Shown piece by piece: positions 27,467-36,371 of a stretch of DNA of 64,000 bases. How positions within the stretch are numbered: the stretch's first letter is position 1; each line of letters starts with the position of its first letter. This stretch comes from an uncultured Alkalilimnicola sp. GTDB lineage: Bacteria > Pseudomonadota > Gammaproteobacteria > Nitrococcales > AK92. The notes under the pieces are model-generated. The model was not told the origin of the DNA and did no database searches. It saw nothing but the letters and a program-made list of their open reading frames with translations. Made by a program: the position numbers and the translations under genes. The DNA is taken from contig CALGAN010000016.1 in assembly GCA_937951875.1 (NCBI GenBank), positions 1 to 64,000 of the forward strand, read 5' to 3'.

Positions 27467-27826
27467 ATGGCCCGTATTGCTGGCGTCAACATCCCCGACA
27501 ATAAGCACACGGTGATTGCGCTGACGGCGATCTACGGTATCGGCCGCACGCGCGCCGCGCAGATCTGCGCCGCCGCTGGGGTTGCGCCGGAGCGCAAGGT
27601 GAAGGATCTCGCCGAGCAGGAGCTCGAAGCTCTGCGCGCCGAGGTCGGTAAGTTCGTGGTGGAGGGCGACCTCCGCCGTAGCGTGGCGATGGATATCAAG
27701 CGCCTGATGGACCTCGGTTGCTACCGTGGTATCCGGCATCGTCGCGGTCTGCCCGTGCGTGGGCAGCGTACTCGGACCAATGCCCGCACCCGCAAGGGTC
27801 CGCGGCGCGGCGTCGGCGCCAAGTAA
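27467..27826 (+). CDS. rpsM: 30S ribosomal protein S13
   Basis: 30S head protein forming bridges to the 50S subunit. The 119-residue product starts MARIAGVNIPDNKHTVIALT and ends in the basic tail RGLPVRGQRTRTNARTRKGP. GGGAG precedes the ATG. First gene of the alpha operon; the 77-base gap upstream is where E. coli has the S4-binding pseudoknot leader, which I cannot verify by eye. Confidence 0.98.
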   Translation: MARIAGVNIPDNKHTVIALTAIYGIGRTRAAQICAAAGVAPERKVKDLAEQELEALRAEVGKFVVEGDLRRSVAMDIKRLMDLGCYRGIRHRRGLPVRGQRTRTNARTRKGPRRGVGAK

Positions 27827-27862
27827 GCGCTGGCGGTGAACTGAAACATTAGGAACTAGGCG

Positions 27863-28267
27863 ATGGCTAAAGCGAGCAGCAGCACGACCGCAAGCCGCGT
27901 GCGTAAGCGCGTTAAGCGTACGGTGGTTGATGGCGTGGCCCACATCCACGCTTCTTTTAACAACACCATCATCAGCATCACGGATCGGCAGGGCAACACC
28001 TTGGCTTGGGCCAGCGCGGGCGGTAGCGGATTCCGCGGCTCCCGCAAGAGCACGCCGTTCGCGGCGCAGGTGGCGGCCGAGCGTGCCGGGCGCGCTGCGC
28101 TTGATTACGGCTTGAAGAACCTCGAGGTGCGCGTCAAGGGCCCCGGTCCCGGCCGTGAGTCCGCTGTGCGTGCGCTGAATGCGGTCGGTTACCGCATCAC
28201 CAACATCAGTGATGTCACGCCGATCCCGCACAACGGCTGCCGTCCGCCCAAGAAGCGTCGCGTGTAA
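27863..28267 (+). CDS. rpsK: 30S ribosomal protein S11
   Basis: Platform protein near the E site and the 3' end of 16S rRNA. The 134-residue product has VDGVAHIHASFNNTIISITDRQGN and the C-terminal DVTPIPHNGCRPPKKRRV signature. AGGAA precedes the ATG. Confidence 0.98.
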   Translation: MAKASSSTTASRVRKRVKRTVVDGVAHIHASFNNTIISITDRQGNTLAWASAGGSGFRGSRKSTPFAAQVAAERAGRAALDYGLKNLEVRVKGPGPGRESAVRALNAVGYRITNISDVTPIPHNGCRPPKKRRV

Positions 28268-28282
28268 ACCGGGGAGAGAAAC

Positions 28283-28903
28283 ATGGCTCGTTACATCGGC
28301 CCGAAGTGCAAGTTGGCCCGTCGCGAGGGCACGGATCTCTTCCTGAAGAGCGGTGTTCGTGCGCTCGACAGCAAGTGCAAGCTGGATACCCCGCCGGGGC
28401 AGCACGGTGCGCGGCGCGGGCGTCTGTCCGACTACGGTACCCAGCTGCGCGAGAAGCAGAAGGTGCGCCGTATCTATGGCGTGCTCGAGCGGCAGTTCCG
28501 CAATTACTACGCCGAGGCGACCCGTCAGAAGGGCGCGACCGGTGAAGTGCTGCTGCAGCTGCTGGAGAGCCGGCTCGACAACGTCGTGTTCCGCATGGGC
28601 TTCGGCTCCACCCGCGCCGAGGCTCGGCAGCTGGTAAGCCACGGCGCCGTGCTGGTCAACGGCCGCCGCGTCAACATTCCGTCCTACCAGGTGCAGCCGG
28701 GCGATGTGATTTCCATCGCCGAGAAGGCCAAGAACCAGGTCCGCATCCAGGCCGCGGTGGAGCTCGCGCAGCAGCGTGGTTTCGCGCCGTGGATCGAGGT
28801 CGACACCAAGAAGCTCGAGGGCACGTTCAAGGCCCGGCCGGAGCGTTCTGAGATGTCGGCGGAGATCAACGAGCACCTCATCGTCGAGCTTTACTCGAAG
28901 TAA
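28283..28903 (+). CDS. rpsD: 30S ribosomal protein S4
   Basis: Primary assembly protein of the 30S body and the autogenous repressor of the alpha operon in E. coli. The 206-residue product starts MARYIGPKCKLARREGTD and has the S4 RNA-binding domain (SRLDNVVFRMGFGSTRAEARQ). GGGGAG precedes the ATG. It lies 15 bases after rpsK. Confidence 0.98.
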   Translation: MARYIGPKCKLARREGTDLFLKSGVRALDSKCKLDTPPGQHGARRGRLSDYGTQLREKQKVRRIYGVLERQFRNYYAEATRQKGATGEVLLQLLESRLDNVVFRMGFGSTRAEARQLVSHGAVLVNGRRVNIPSYQVQPGDVISIAEKAKNQVRIQAAVELAQQRGFAPWIEVDTKKLEGTFKARPERSEMSAEINEHLIVELYSK

Positions 28904-28942
28904 CGCTCGGGCCTGGCCGTAGGATCGGAGAGAGGAGTACCC

Positions 28943-29938
28943 ATGCAGGGGTTCAAGGATTACCTAAAGCCGCGCATCGTCGATATCCAGGCGTTCAACG
29001 ATCGGCATGCCAAGGTCAACTTGGAGCCGCTGGAGCGTGGGTTCGGCCACACCCTGGGTAACGCGTTGCGGCGCGTGCTGCTGTCCTCTATGCCGGGCTA
29101 CGCCGTCGTCGAGGTCGAGATCGAGGGCGTGCTGCACGAGTACACCGCGATCGAGGGTGTTCAGGAGGATGTGGTCGACATCTTGCTCAACCTGAAGAAC
29201 CTCGCGGTGCGGCTGCACGCGAAGGACGAAGCCACCCTGACCCTGTCGAAGAAGGGGCCGGGTGTGGTTACCGCCGCTGATATCCAGGTTGGGCACGATG
29301 CCGAGATCAAGAATCCGGATCTGGTGATCGCGCATCTGACCAAGGCCGGCGAGCTGAACATGAAGCTGCGCGTGGTCAAGGGCCGGGGCTATCAGCCCGC
29401 CACCGCCCGGACCACCGAGGAGGATCGGCCGATCGGGCGTCTTCAGCTCGACGCCACCTTCAGCCCGGTGCGGCGCGTGGCCTACAACGTCGAGAGTGCC
29501 CGTGTGGAGCAGCGGACCGACCTCGACCGTCTGGTGCTGGATATCGAGACCAACGGCGTGCTGACGCCCGAAGAGGCGGTTCGCTTCGCCGCCGGCCTGC
29601 TGCGCGACCAGCTGAGCGTGTTCGTCGATCTGCAGGGCGGTGAGCTGGAGCAGGAGCCCGAGCGGCGGGAGCCGGAGGTCGATCCGATCCTGCTGCGGCC
29701 GATCGATGACCTGGAGCTCACCGTCCGTTCGGCGAATTGCCTCAAGGCGGAGAGCATCCATTACGTCGGCGACCTGGTGCAGCGCACGGAGGTGGAGCTG
29801 CTGAAGACGCCGAACTTGGGCAAGAAGTCTCTCACCGAGATCAAAGAAGTGCTCGCGTCCCACGGGCTGTCCCTGGGTATGCGGCTGGAGAACTGGCCGC
29901 CGAGCGGCTTGGGCGATAAAGATCAGGCGGCCGGCTGA
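28943..29938 (+). CDS. rpoA: DNA-directed RNA polymerase subunit alpha
   Basis: Assembly scaffold of RNA polymerase. The 331-residue protein has the N-terminal dimerisation domain (LEPLERGFGHTLGNALRRVLL, about residues 30-50) and the C-terminal domain that binds UP elements and activators (DDLELTVRSANCLKAESI, about 254-271). GAGGAG precedes the ATG. Confidence 0.99.
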   Translation: MQGFKDYLKPRIVDIQAFNDRHAKVNLEPLERGFGHTLGNALRRVLLSSMPGYAVVEVEIEGVLHEYTAIEGVQEDVVDILLNLKNLAVRLHAKDEATLTLSKKGPGVVTAADIQVGHDAEIKNPDLVIAHLTKAGELNMKLRVVKGRGYQPATARTTEEDRPIGRLQLDATFSPVRRVAYNVESARVEQRTDLDRLVLDIETNGVLTPEEAVRFAAGLLRDQLSVFVDLQGGELEQEPERREPEVDPILLRPIDDLELTVRSANCLKAESIHYVGDLVQRTEVELLKTPNLGKKSLTEIKEVLASHGLSLGMRLENWPPSGLGDKDQAAG

Positions 29939-29977
29939 TAGGGCACTGGCCGGAACGAGCTGAGAAGGACTTAAACA

Positions 29978-30382
29978 ATGCGTCACCGCAATACTGGGCG
30001 GCAGCTGAGCCGCAACAGCAGTCATCGCAAGGCCATGTTGCGCAACATGGCGGCGTCCCTGCTCAATCACGAAGCTATCAAGACCACGCTGCCCAAGGCC
30101 AAGGAGCTGCGTCGTGTCGCCGAGCCGCTGATTACGCTGGCGAAGGAAGACACCGTGGCGCGTCGTCGGCTGGCGTTCGCGCGCCTGCGCGACAAGGTCG
30201 TGGTCAAGAAGCTGTTCGAGGAGCTGGGGCCGCGCTACAAGAATCGCCCGGGTGGCTACCTGCGCATTCTGAAGTGTGGTCTGCGTCCGGGCGACGCCGC
30301 GCCGATGGCGTTCGTCGAGCTGGTCGATCGTCCCGAGGTGAGCGAGCCGGCCCCCGCCAGCGAAGCCGCCGAGCAGGCCTAA
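29978..30382 (+). CDS. rplQ: 50S ribosomal protein L17
   Basis: 50S protein, last gene of the alpha operon. The 134-residue product starts MRHRNTGRQLSRNSSHRKAM and ends in a short Ala/Glu/Pro-rich tail beyond the usual 127 residues. AAGGA precedes the ATG. A strong terminator lies 16 bases after the stop and ends the long ribosomal protein run. Confidence 0.98.
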   Translation: MRHRNTGRQLSRNSSHRKAMLRNMAASLLNHEAIKTTLPKAKELRRVAEPLITLAKEDTVARRRLAFARLRDKVVVKKLFEELGPRYKNRPGGYLRILKCGLRPGDAAPMAFVELVDRPEVSEPAPASEAAEQA

Positions 30383-30398
30383 GCTCAACACCGAAGAG

Positions 30399-30427
30399 AA
30401 AAGCCGGGGTCATCCCGGCTTTTTTTT
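30399..30427 (+). terminator. Terminator of the ribosomal protein supercluster
   Basis: AAAAGCCGGG pairs with CCCGGCTTTT around a GTCAT loop, followed by an unbroken T run to 30427. This is the cleanest intrinsic terminator in the window. Confidence 0.93.
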
Positions 30428-30555
30428 CGTCCGCGGCAAGCTCTCCGCTCGGCGGTTGCACCGGGGGCGAGGCGAGCCTAGGTTAGGCGCACGGGCGGCC
30501 GCGCGCCGAGGCGTCGCAGGCGCCGCGCCATGGAGCTGGTCTGGAGGATGCGAGC

Positions 30556-30831
30556 ATGAAGATCACCGTGGATATCGACGCCACTCCTCAGGAGCTGCGC
30601 ACCTTTTTCGGCTTGCCGGATCTGCAGCCATTCCACGAGGAGCTGGTGCGCTTGCTGACCGAGCGCATGAGCGCCGGCACGGAGGGTTACGACCCGCTGG
30701 CACTGATGAGCGCGCTGTTGCCGCAAGGCGCGCAGTCGCTGGAGGCGATCCAGAAGGTGTTCTGGGAGACGATGCGGCAGGGCTTCGACCTGGCGAAGGC
30801 CGGTGCCGCCGGCCGCGCGCCGGGGAAGTAA
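30556..30831 (+). CDS. Small conserved protein, DUF6489-like
   Basis: A 91-residue soluble protein beginning MKITVDIDATPQELRTFFGLPDLQPFHEE, then an amphipathic helical region and a short Gly/Ala/Lys tail. The N-terminal pattern (KIxxDIDxTPxExRxFFGLPD) resembles the DUF6489 family, whose function I do not know. No signal peptide or membrane segment. GGAGG lies 9 bases before the ATG. It stands alone between the rplQ terminator and mdh, both on the same strand; the family assignment is from memory. Confidence 0.75.
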   Translation: MKITVDIDATPQELRTFFGLPDLQPFHEELVRLLTERMSAGTEGYDPLALMSALLPQGAQSLEAIQKVFWETMRQGFDLAKAGAAGRAPGK

Positions 30832-30848
30832 GGCGCGGCGCACAGTTC

Positions 30849-30857
30849 TGTTACAAT
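30849..30857 (+). promoter_or_regulatory. mdh promoter, extended -10
   Basis: TG-T-TACAAT is an extended -10 element (TGnTATAAT type, 5 of 6 in the hexamer) with no good -35 box at 16-18 bases. Transcription would start near 30864, giving a leader of about 97 bases before mdh. Confidence 0.5.
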
Positions 30858-30960
30858 GCCGCGCGACTTTCGCACCCGACGCCGTTCTTGGCCATGTAGG
30901 CCGGCAGGCTGGCGCCGGGATTCATGTCTGTGAGTGGGCATTACCGATAGGAGTTCGTCC

Positions 30961-31941
30961 ATGAAAGCGCCCGTACGCGTTGCGGTGACCGGTGCCGCCG
31001 GCCAGATCGGCTACAGCCTTTTGTTCCGGATCGCCTCTGGCGACATGCTCGGCAAGGATCAGCCCGTGATCCTGCAGCTCCTGGAGATCACCCCGGCGCT
31101 GGAAGCGCTCAAGGGCGTGGTGATGGAGCTCGAGGACTGCGCCTTCCCGCTGCTCGCCGGCATCAAGATCAGCGATAAGGCCGAGGAAGCCTTCGCCGAT
31201 GCGGATTACGCGCTGCTGGTCGGTGCCCGTCCGCGCGGTCCCGGCATGGAGCGCAAGGATCTGCTCGAGGCCAACGCGGCGATCTTCTCGGTGCAGGGCA
31301 AGGCTCTGAACGCGGCCGCCAGCCGCAATGTCAAGGTGCTGGTGGTCGGCAACCCCGCCAACACCAACGCGCTGATCGCGCAGCGCAACGCGCCCGATCT
31401 CGATCCGCGTTGCTTCACCGCGATGACCCGCCTTGACCACAATCGTGCGCTGGCTCAGCTGGCCAACAAGACCGGCAGCCACACCACCGACATCAAGCGC
31501 ATGACCATCTGGGGCAACCACAGCGCCACCCAGTACCCGGACCTGTTCCACGCCACGGTCAAGGGCAAGCCGGCGAAGGATCTGGTGGATCAGGCCTGGC
31601 TGGAGAACGACTTCATCCCGACCGTGCAGCAGCGCGGCGCCGCCATCATCAAGGCGCGTGGTCTGTCGTCGGCCGCTTCCGCCGCTTCCGCCGCGATCGA
31701 CCACATGCGTTCCTGGGCGCTCGGCACCGAAGAGGGCGACTGGGTCAGCATGGGCATCTACTCCGACGGTAGCTACGGCGTTGAGAAGGGCCTGATCTAC
31801 TCCTTCCCCTGCGTTTGCAAGGATGGCAAGTACGAGATCGTCCAGGGTCTGGAGATCAACGACTTCAGCCGTCAGCGCATGCAGATCACCGAGAAGGAGC
31901 TGATGGAAGAGCGCGACGCGGTCAAGCACCTGCTGCCGTAA
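30961..31941 (+). CDS. mdh: Malate dehydrogenase (NAD)
   Basis: Oxidises L-malate to oxaloacetate with NAD in the TCA cycle. The 326-residue protein is the form found in Xanthomonas and Burkholderia rather than the 312-residue E. coli type. The Rossmann loop TGAAGQIGYSLLFR is at residues 9-22, the segment ANTNALIAQRNAPDL follows VGNP, and the catalytic histidine lies in TIWGNHSATQYPD. AGGAG precedes the ATG; a longer upstream frame lacks one. A bidirectional terminator follows. Confidence 0.96.
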   Translation: MKAPVRVAVTGAAGQIGYSLLFRIASGDMLGKDQPVILQLLEITPALEALKGVVMELEDCAFPLLAGIKISDKAEEAFADADYALLVGARPRGPGMERKDLLEANAAIFSVQGKALNAAASRNVKVLVVGNPANTNALIAQRNAPDLDPRCFTAMTRLDHNRALAQLANKTGSHTTDIKRMTIWGNHSATQYPDLFHATVKGKPAKDLVDQAWLENDFIPTVQQRGAAIIKARGLSSAASAASAAIDHMRSWALGTEEGDWVSMGIYSDGSYGVEKGLIYSFPCVCKDGKYEIVQGLEINDFSRQRMQITEKELMEERDAVKHLLP

Positions 31942-31964
31942 GCGACAGCCTCGTCCGCATAAAG

Positions 31965-31993
31965 AAAAGGGCGCTTTCGAGCGCCCTTTTTTT
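31965..31993. terminator. Bidirectional terminator between mdh and uvrA
   Basis: GGGCGCT and AGCGCCC form a stem with a TTCG tetraloop. A-rich bases lie before and seven T after, so it can terminate mdh on the plus strand and uvrA on the minus strand. Confidence 0.9.
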
Positions 31994-32014
31994 GTGTCTG
32001 GATGAATGAGGGGG

Positions 32015-34843
32015 TTACCCTCGCGCCAGCAATGGTTTGAGAAAGCGCCCGGTATACGATTCCTCCACCGCCGCGATCTGCTCCGGTGTGCCGGTGGCGA
32101 TGACGCGTCCGCCGCCGTCGCCGCCCTCGGGGCCGAGGTCGATGATCCAATCGGCGGTCTTGATCACATCCAGGTTGTGTTCGATCACCACCACGGTATT
32201 GCCTTCGTCGCGCAGTCGGTGCAGTACGGCCAGCAGCTGCTCGACGTCGTAGAAATGCAGCCCGGTGGTCGGCTCGTCGAGGATGTAGAGGGTGCGGCCG
32301 GTACCGCGCCGCGATAGCTCGCGCGCCAGCTTGACGCGCTGCGCCTCGCCGCCGGACAGGGTGGTGGCGTTCTGGCCCAGCTTCACGTAGGACAAGCCGA
32401 CATCCATGAGCGTCTGCAGCTTGTGCTTGATGACCGGCACGGCGCTGAAGAACTCCAGCGCATCCTCTACGGTCAGCTCCAGCACCTCGTAGATGTTCTT
32501 GCCCTTGTAGCGCACTTCCAGCGTCTCGCGGTTGTAGCGCATGCCCTTGCAGACGTCGCAGGCGACATAGACGTCCGGTAGGAAGTGCATCTCCACTCGG
32601 ATGACGCCGTCACCCTGGCAGGCTTCGCAGCGCCCGCCCTTGACGTTGAAGCTGAAGCGCCCGGGATTGTAGCCGCGGGCCCGCGCTTCCTGGGTTCCGG
32701 CGAACAGCTCGCGGATGTGGGTGAACAGCCCGGTGTAGGTGGCCGGATTGGAGCGCGGCGTCCGGCCGATCGGGCTCTGGTCGATGTCCACCACCTTGTC
32801 GAACAGGTCGAGCTTGTCGATGCCGTCGCACGGCGCGGGGACGACGCTGGCACCGTTGAGCTCGCGGGCGGCGTAGCGGTAGAGGGTATCGTTGATCAGG
32901 GTCGATTTGCCGGAGCCGGACACGCCCGTGACGCAAATCATGAGGCCGGCCGGAATGGCCACGTCGAGGCCGGCGAGGTTGTTGCCGCGGGCGTTGCGGA
33001 TCCAAGCGGTCCGCTCCGGATCGGGCGCCCGCCGCTGGTGCGGCACCGGGATGCGGCGCTTACCGCTCAGGTATTGCCCGGTGAGCGACTCGGGGCAGCG
33101 CTCGATGTCGGCCACTGGCCCGCAGGCCACCACCTGGCCGCCATGCACGCCGGCGCCGGGCCCCATGTCCACCACATAGTCGGCGGCGCGGATAGTGTCC
33201 TCGTCATGCTCCACCACCAGCACCGTGTTGCCGAGATCGCGCAGGTGCGCCAGGGTTTGCAGCAAACGCTCGTTGTCGCGCTGATGCAGGCCGATCGACG
33301 GTTCGTCCAGCACGTACATCACGCCCACCAGGCCGGCGCCGATCTGGCTGGCCAGACGGATGCGCTGCGCCTCGCCGCCGGACAGCGTCTCGGCGCTGCG
33401 GCTCAGGGTCAGATAGCCGAGCCCGACGTTGACCAGGAAGCGCAGGCGGGCGCTGATCTCCTTGACGATCTTGGCCGCGATCTCGCCCTTGTTGCCCGGC
33501 AGTTCCAGGGTTTCGAAGAAAGCCAGACTCTGGGTTACCGGCAGGTTGACCAGGTCCGGCAAATTGCGCTCGGCCACGAACACATGCCGGGCGCTGCGGT
33601 TGAGGCGGGTGCCGTGGCAGTCCGGGCAGGGCTGTTCGCTGAGGTAGCGCGCCAGCTCGTCCCGAACCAGCTCCGACTCGGTTTCGCGGTAGCGGCGCTC
33701 CATATTGGGCAGCAGGCCCTCGAACGGATGGCGGCGGCGCTGAATTTCACCCCGATTGTCCAGGTAGCGGAACTCGATCTCCTCGCCGTTACTGCCGTAC
33801 AGCAGCACCTGCCGCACCGTCTCCGGCAGCTGCTCCCAAGGCGTGTCCAGATCGAAGCCGTAATGCTCCGCCAGGCTGCTGATGAGCTGAAAGTAGTGCT
33901 GATTGCGCCGGTCCCAGCCGCGCACCGCGCCGGCCGCCAGGCTCAGCTGCGGTTGCGAGACCACCCGCGCGGGGTCGAAGAATTGCTTCACGCCCAGGCC
34001 GTCGCAGCCACCGCAGGCGCCGCTGGGGTTGTTGAAGGAAAACAGCCTCGGCTCCAGCTCCGGGAGGCTGTAGCCGCATATCGGGCAGGCGAAGCGCGAG
34101 GAGAACACCAGCTCGTCGCGCTGCGGCTCGTCCATGAACGCCACCCGCAGCAACCCGTTGGACAGGCGCAGCGCGGTTTCGATCGAATCGGCCAAGCGCG
34201 TGTGCAGATCGGCGCGGACCTTGATCCGGTCCACCACCGCTTCGATGCTGTGCGTCCGCTTGGGGTCGAGCGCCGGCGCCGTATCCAGCTCCACCACGTG
34301 GCCGTCGATGCGGGCGCGGATGAAGCCTTGCGCCTTTAGCGCCTCGATGGCGTGCACGTGCTCGCCCTTGCGCTGCTCGACCACCGGTGCGAGCAGCATG
34401 AGTCTGCTGCCCTCGGGCAGGGCCAGGATCTGATCCACCATCTGACTGACGGTCTGAGCGTTCAGGTCGATGCCGTGGTCGGGACAGCGCGGCGTGCCGG
34501 CCCGCGCGAACAGCAGACGCAAGTAGTCGTAGATCTCGGTGACGGTGCCGACCGTGGAGCGCGGGTTGTGCGAGGTCGATTTCTGCTCGATGGAAATCGC
34601 CGGCGACAGGCCCTCGATGTGGTCGACGTCCGGCTTGTCCATCATCGACAGGAACTGCCGCGCGTAGGCCGACAGCGATTCGACGTAACGGCGCTGGCCC
34701 TCGGCATAGATGGTGTCGAACGCCAGCGACGACTTGCCCGACCCGGACAGACCGGTGATCACTACCAGCCGGTTGCGCGGCAGCTCCAGATCGATGTTCT
34801 TCAGGTTGTGCGTACGCGCGCCCTGAATGCGAATGAATTCCAT
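32015..34843 (-). CDS. uvrA: Excinuclease ABC subunit UvrA
   Basis: Damage-recognition ATPase of nucleotide excision repair. The 942-residue product (E. coli 940) has two ABC ATPase modules: Walker A GLSGSGKSSLAFDT near residue 31 and GVSGSGKSTLIND in the C-terminal half, each with an SGGEAQR signature. Zinc-binding cysteine pairs appear in CPICGYSLPE...CGGC and CEACQGDG...CDVC. The frame is open for 120 codons upstream, but MEFIRIQGARTHNLKNI is the family start. I see no LexA-type CTG-N10-CAG site in the divergent region shared with the MFS gene. Confidence 0.98.
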   Translation of the reverse strand: MEFIRIQGARTHNLKNIDLELPRNRLVVITGLSGSGKSSLAFDTIYAEGQRRYVESLSAYARQFLSMMDKPDVDHIEGLSPAISIEQKSTSHNPRSTVGTVTEIYDYLRLLFARAGTPRCPDHGIDLNAQTVSQMVDQILALPEGSRLMLLAPVVEQRKGEHVHAIEALKAQGFIRARIDGHVVELDTAPALDPKRTHSIEAVVDRIKVRADLHTRLADSIETALRLSNGLLRVAFMDEPQRDELVFSSRFACPICGYSLPELEPRLFSFNNPSGACGGCDGLGVKQFFDPARVVSQPQLSLAAGAVRGWDRRNQHYFQLISSLAEHYGFDLDTPWEQLPETVRQVLLYGSNGEEIEFRYLDNRGEIQRRRHPFEGLLPNMERRYRETESELVRDELARYLSEQPCPDCHGTRLNRSARHVFVAERNLPDLVNLPVTQSLAFFETLELPGNKGEIAAKIVKEISARLRFLVNVGLGYLTLSRSAETLSGGEAQRIRLASQIGAGLVGVMYVLDEPSIGLHQRDNERLLQTLAHLRDLGNTVLVVEHDEDTIRAADYVVDMGPGAGVHGGQVVACGPVADIERCPESLTGQYLSGKRRIPVPHQRRAPDPERTAWIRNARGNNLAGLDVAIPAGLMICVTGVSGSGKSTLINDTLYRYAARELNGASVVPAPCDGIDKLDLFDKVVDIDQSPIGRTPRSNPATYTGLFTHIRELFAGTQEARARGYNPGRFSFNVKGGRCEACQGDGVIRVEMHFLPDVYVACDVCKGMRYNRETLEVRYKGKNIYEVLELTVEDALEFFSAVPVIKHKLQTLMDVGLSYVKLGQNATTLSGGEAQRVKLARELSRRGTGRTLYILDEPTTGLHFYDVEQLLAVLHRLRDEGNTVVVIEHNLDVIKTADWIIDLGPEGGDGGGRVIATGTPEQIAAVEESYTGRFLKPLLARG

Positions 34844-35045
34844 GCCGTGTCCCGTGTGCTCAGCGAACCTGCTACTATACGCCCTCCCATGCGCACGGTA
34901 GCCCAAGGGCCGAGGTCTCGCCTCGCGTGCCGCGCAATCGCCGGCAATCGTCCGCGCTCCCGCGTACCGAAACCCACGCAGCGGACCCGCGACGGGGGCG
35001 GATCGTAGTTTTGCAGAACGGGACGGACGAGATTTGGCGAAGCGG

Positions 35046-36254
35046 ATGAACGACACGGGGGCGACCCGCCGCGCCGACGCTATGACATCGGTCGAGCGTC
35101 GCGCCGCCGCCGGTTTGGCGGCCATCATGGCCTCGCGCATGCTGGGCCTGTTCCTGATCCTGCCCATTTTCGCCCTGTACGCGCCGGAATTGTCCGGTGC
35201 CACCCCAACCCTGATCGGATTGGCGATCGGCGCGTACGGCCTGTCGCAGGCGCTGTTGCAGATCCCGATGGGTGCGGCTTCCGACCGCTGGGGGCGGCAG
35301 CCGGTGATCGTGGCGGGGCTGTTGCTGTTCGTGGCCGGCAGCGCAGTGGCGGCGCTCAGCGAGCATATTTACGGCGTGATCGCCGGCCGGCTGCTGCAAG
35401 GCGCCGGCGCCATCTCCGCGGCGGTCATGGCCCTGGCCGCCGATCTCACCCGCGAAAGCCAGCGCACCAAGATCATGGCCAGCCTGGGCGTCAGCATCGG
35501 CGGCTCGTTCATGCTGGCCATGGTGCTCGGACCTCTGCTGGCCGGCTGGATCGGCTTGAGCGGCGTGTTCTGGAGCATGGCGTTGCTGGCCGTCGCCGCC
35601 ATCGCGCTGTTGTTGGTGCTGGTGCCGAAGCCGACGCGGGCCGCGGCGCCGACGGCCGGGCCGCTGATGCCGCAGATCGCGCAGGTGCTGCGCGACCCGC
35701 GCATGCTGCGGCTCAATTTCGGCATTTTCGCCCTGCACGCCATCCTCACCGCCGGCTTCGTGGCTCTGCCGGTCCTGCTGCAGGACGAGCTCGGTCTGGG
35801 CCGCGAGGCGCATTGGCAGTTTTACGTGCCGATCCTGCTGCTGTCGGTGCTTGGCATGGTGCCGGTGATCATGCTCGGCGAGCGTCGCAAGCGAATGCCG
35901 CAAGTCCTGGCGGGTGCGGTGCTGACGCTGGTGCTGGCCGGGCTGGCGCTGGCGGTCGCCGGCGGTTGGCCGCCGCTGATGCTGGCGGCGCTGTGGCTCT
36001 ATTTCACGGCCTTCAACGTGCTCGAGGCCAGCCTGCCGTCGCTGGTGTCCAAGGTGGCGCCGGCCCGGGTCAAGGGCGCAGCGCTCGGCGTTTACGCCAC
36101 CACCCAGTTCCTAGGCGCTTTTCTCGGCGGCGCCGTGGGCGGTGCGCTGTTCGGCCGGTTCGGCGTGCAAGGCGTGTTCCTCGGCTGCGCGCTGCTGGCC
36201 GGGTTGTGGCTGGCGTCGGCGTTGGGGTTGAAAGTGCCTCCGCCCGCCAAGTAA
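35046..36254 (+). CDS. MFS transporter, YajR-like without YAM domain
   Basis: A 402-residue major facilitator with about 12 hydrophobic segments. Conserved blocks match E. coli YajR: RMLGLFLILPIFALYAP, the motif-A loop GAASDRWGRQPVI, RLLQGAGAISAAVMALAADLTRESQRTKIMA and GAALGVYATTQFLGAFLGG. The C-terminal cytoplasmic YAM domain of YajR is absent; the protein ends about ten residues after the last helix. Substrate unknown. The start is uncertain: TTG at 35034 or ATG at 35082 are alternatives. Divergent from uvrA. Confidence 0.88.
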   Translation: MNDTGATRRADAMTSVERRAAAGLAAIMASRMLGLFLILPIFALYAPELSGATPTLIGLAIGAYGLSQALLQIPMGAASDRWGRQPVIVAGLLLFVAGSAVAALSEHIYGVIAGRLLQGAGAISAAVMALAADLTRESQRTKIMASLGVSIGGSFMLAMVLGPLLAGWIGLSGVFWSMALLAVAAIALLLVLVPKPTRAAAPTAGPLMPQIAQVLRDPRMLRLNFGIFALHAILTAGFVALPVLLQDELGLGREAHWQFYVPILLLSVLGMVPVIMLGERRKRMPQVLAGAVLTLVLAGLALAVAGGWPPLMLAALWLYFTAFNVLEASLPSLVSKVAPARVKGAALGVYATTQFLGAFLGGAVGGALFGRFGVQGVFLGCALLAGLWLASALGLKVPPPAK

Positions 36255-36371
36255 CGCTGGGAGATTCCTTGGGGCCGGCCGGCTTGCGGCGGCAAGCGCA
36301 GGCCGCTTACTCTGAATTCCTCACGCCCATTGGGCGGACTGCATTCCCGCCATCAAGGAAGAATTGGTGTC

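Noticed and set aside
32585..34339. Open frame of 584 codons antisense to uvrA
   Set aside because: It lies wholly inside the well-conserved uvrA gene and shows no recognisable protein.
34844..35045. LexA/SOS box for uvrA
   Set aside because: No CTG-N10-CAG pattern is present between uvrA and the MFS gene. A TATAGT on the minus strand (34873-34878) has no -35 partner.
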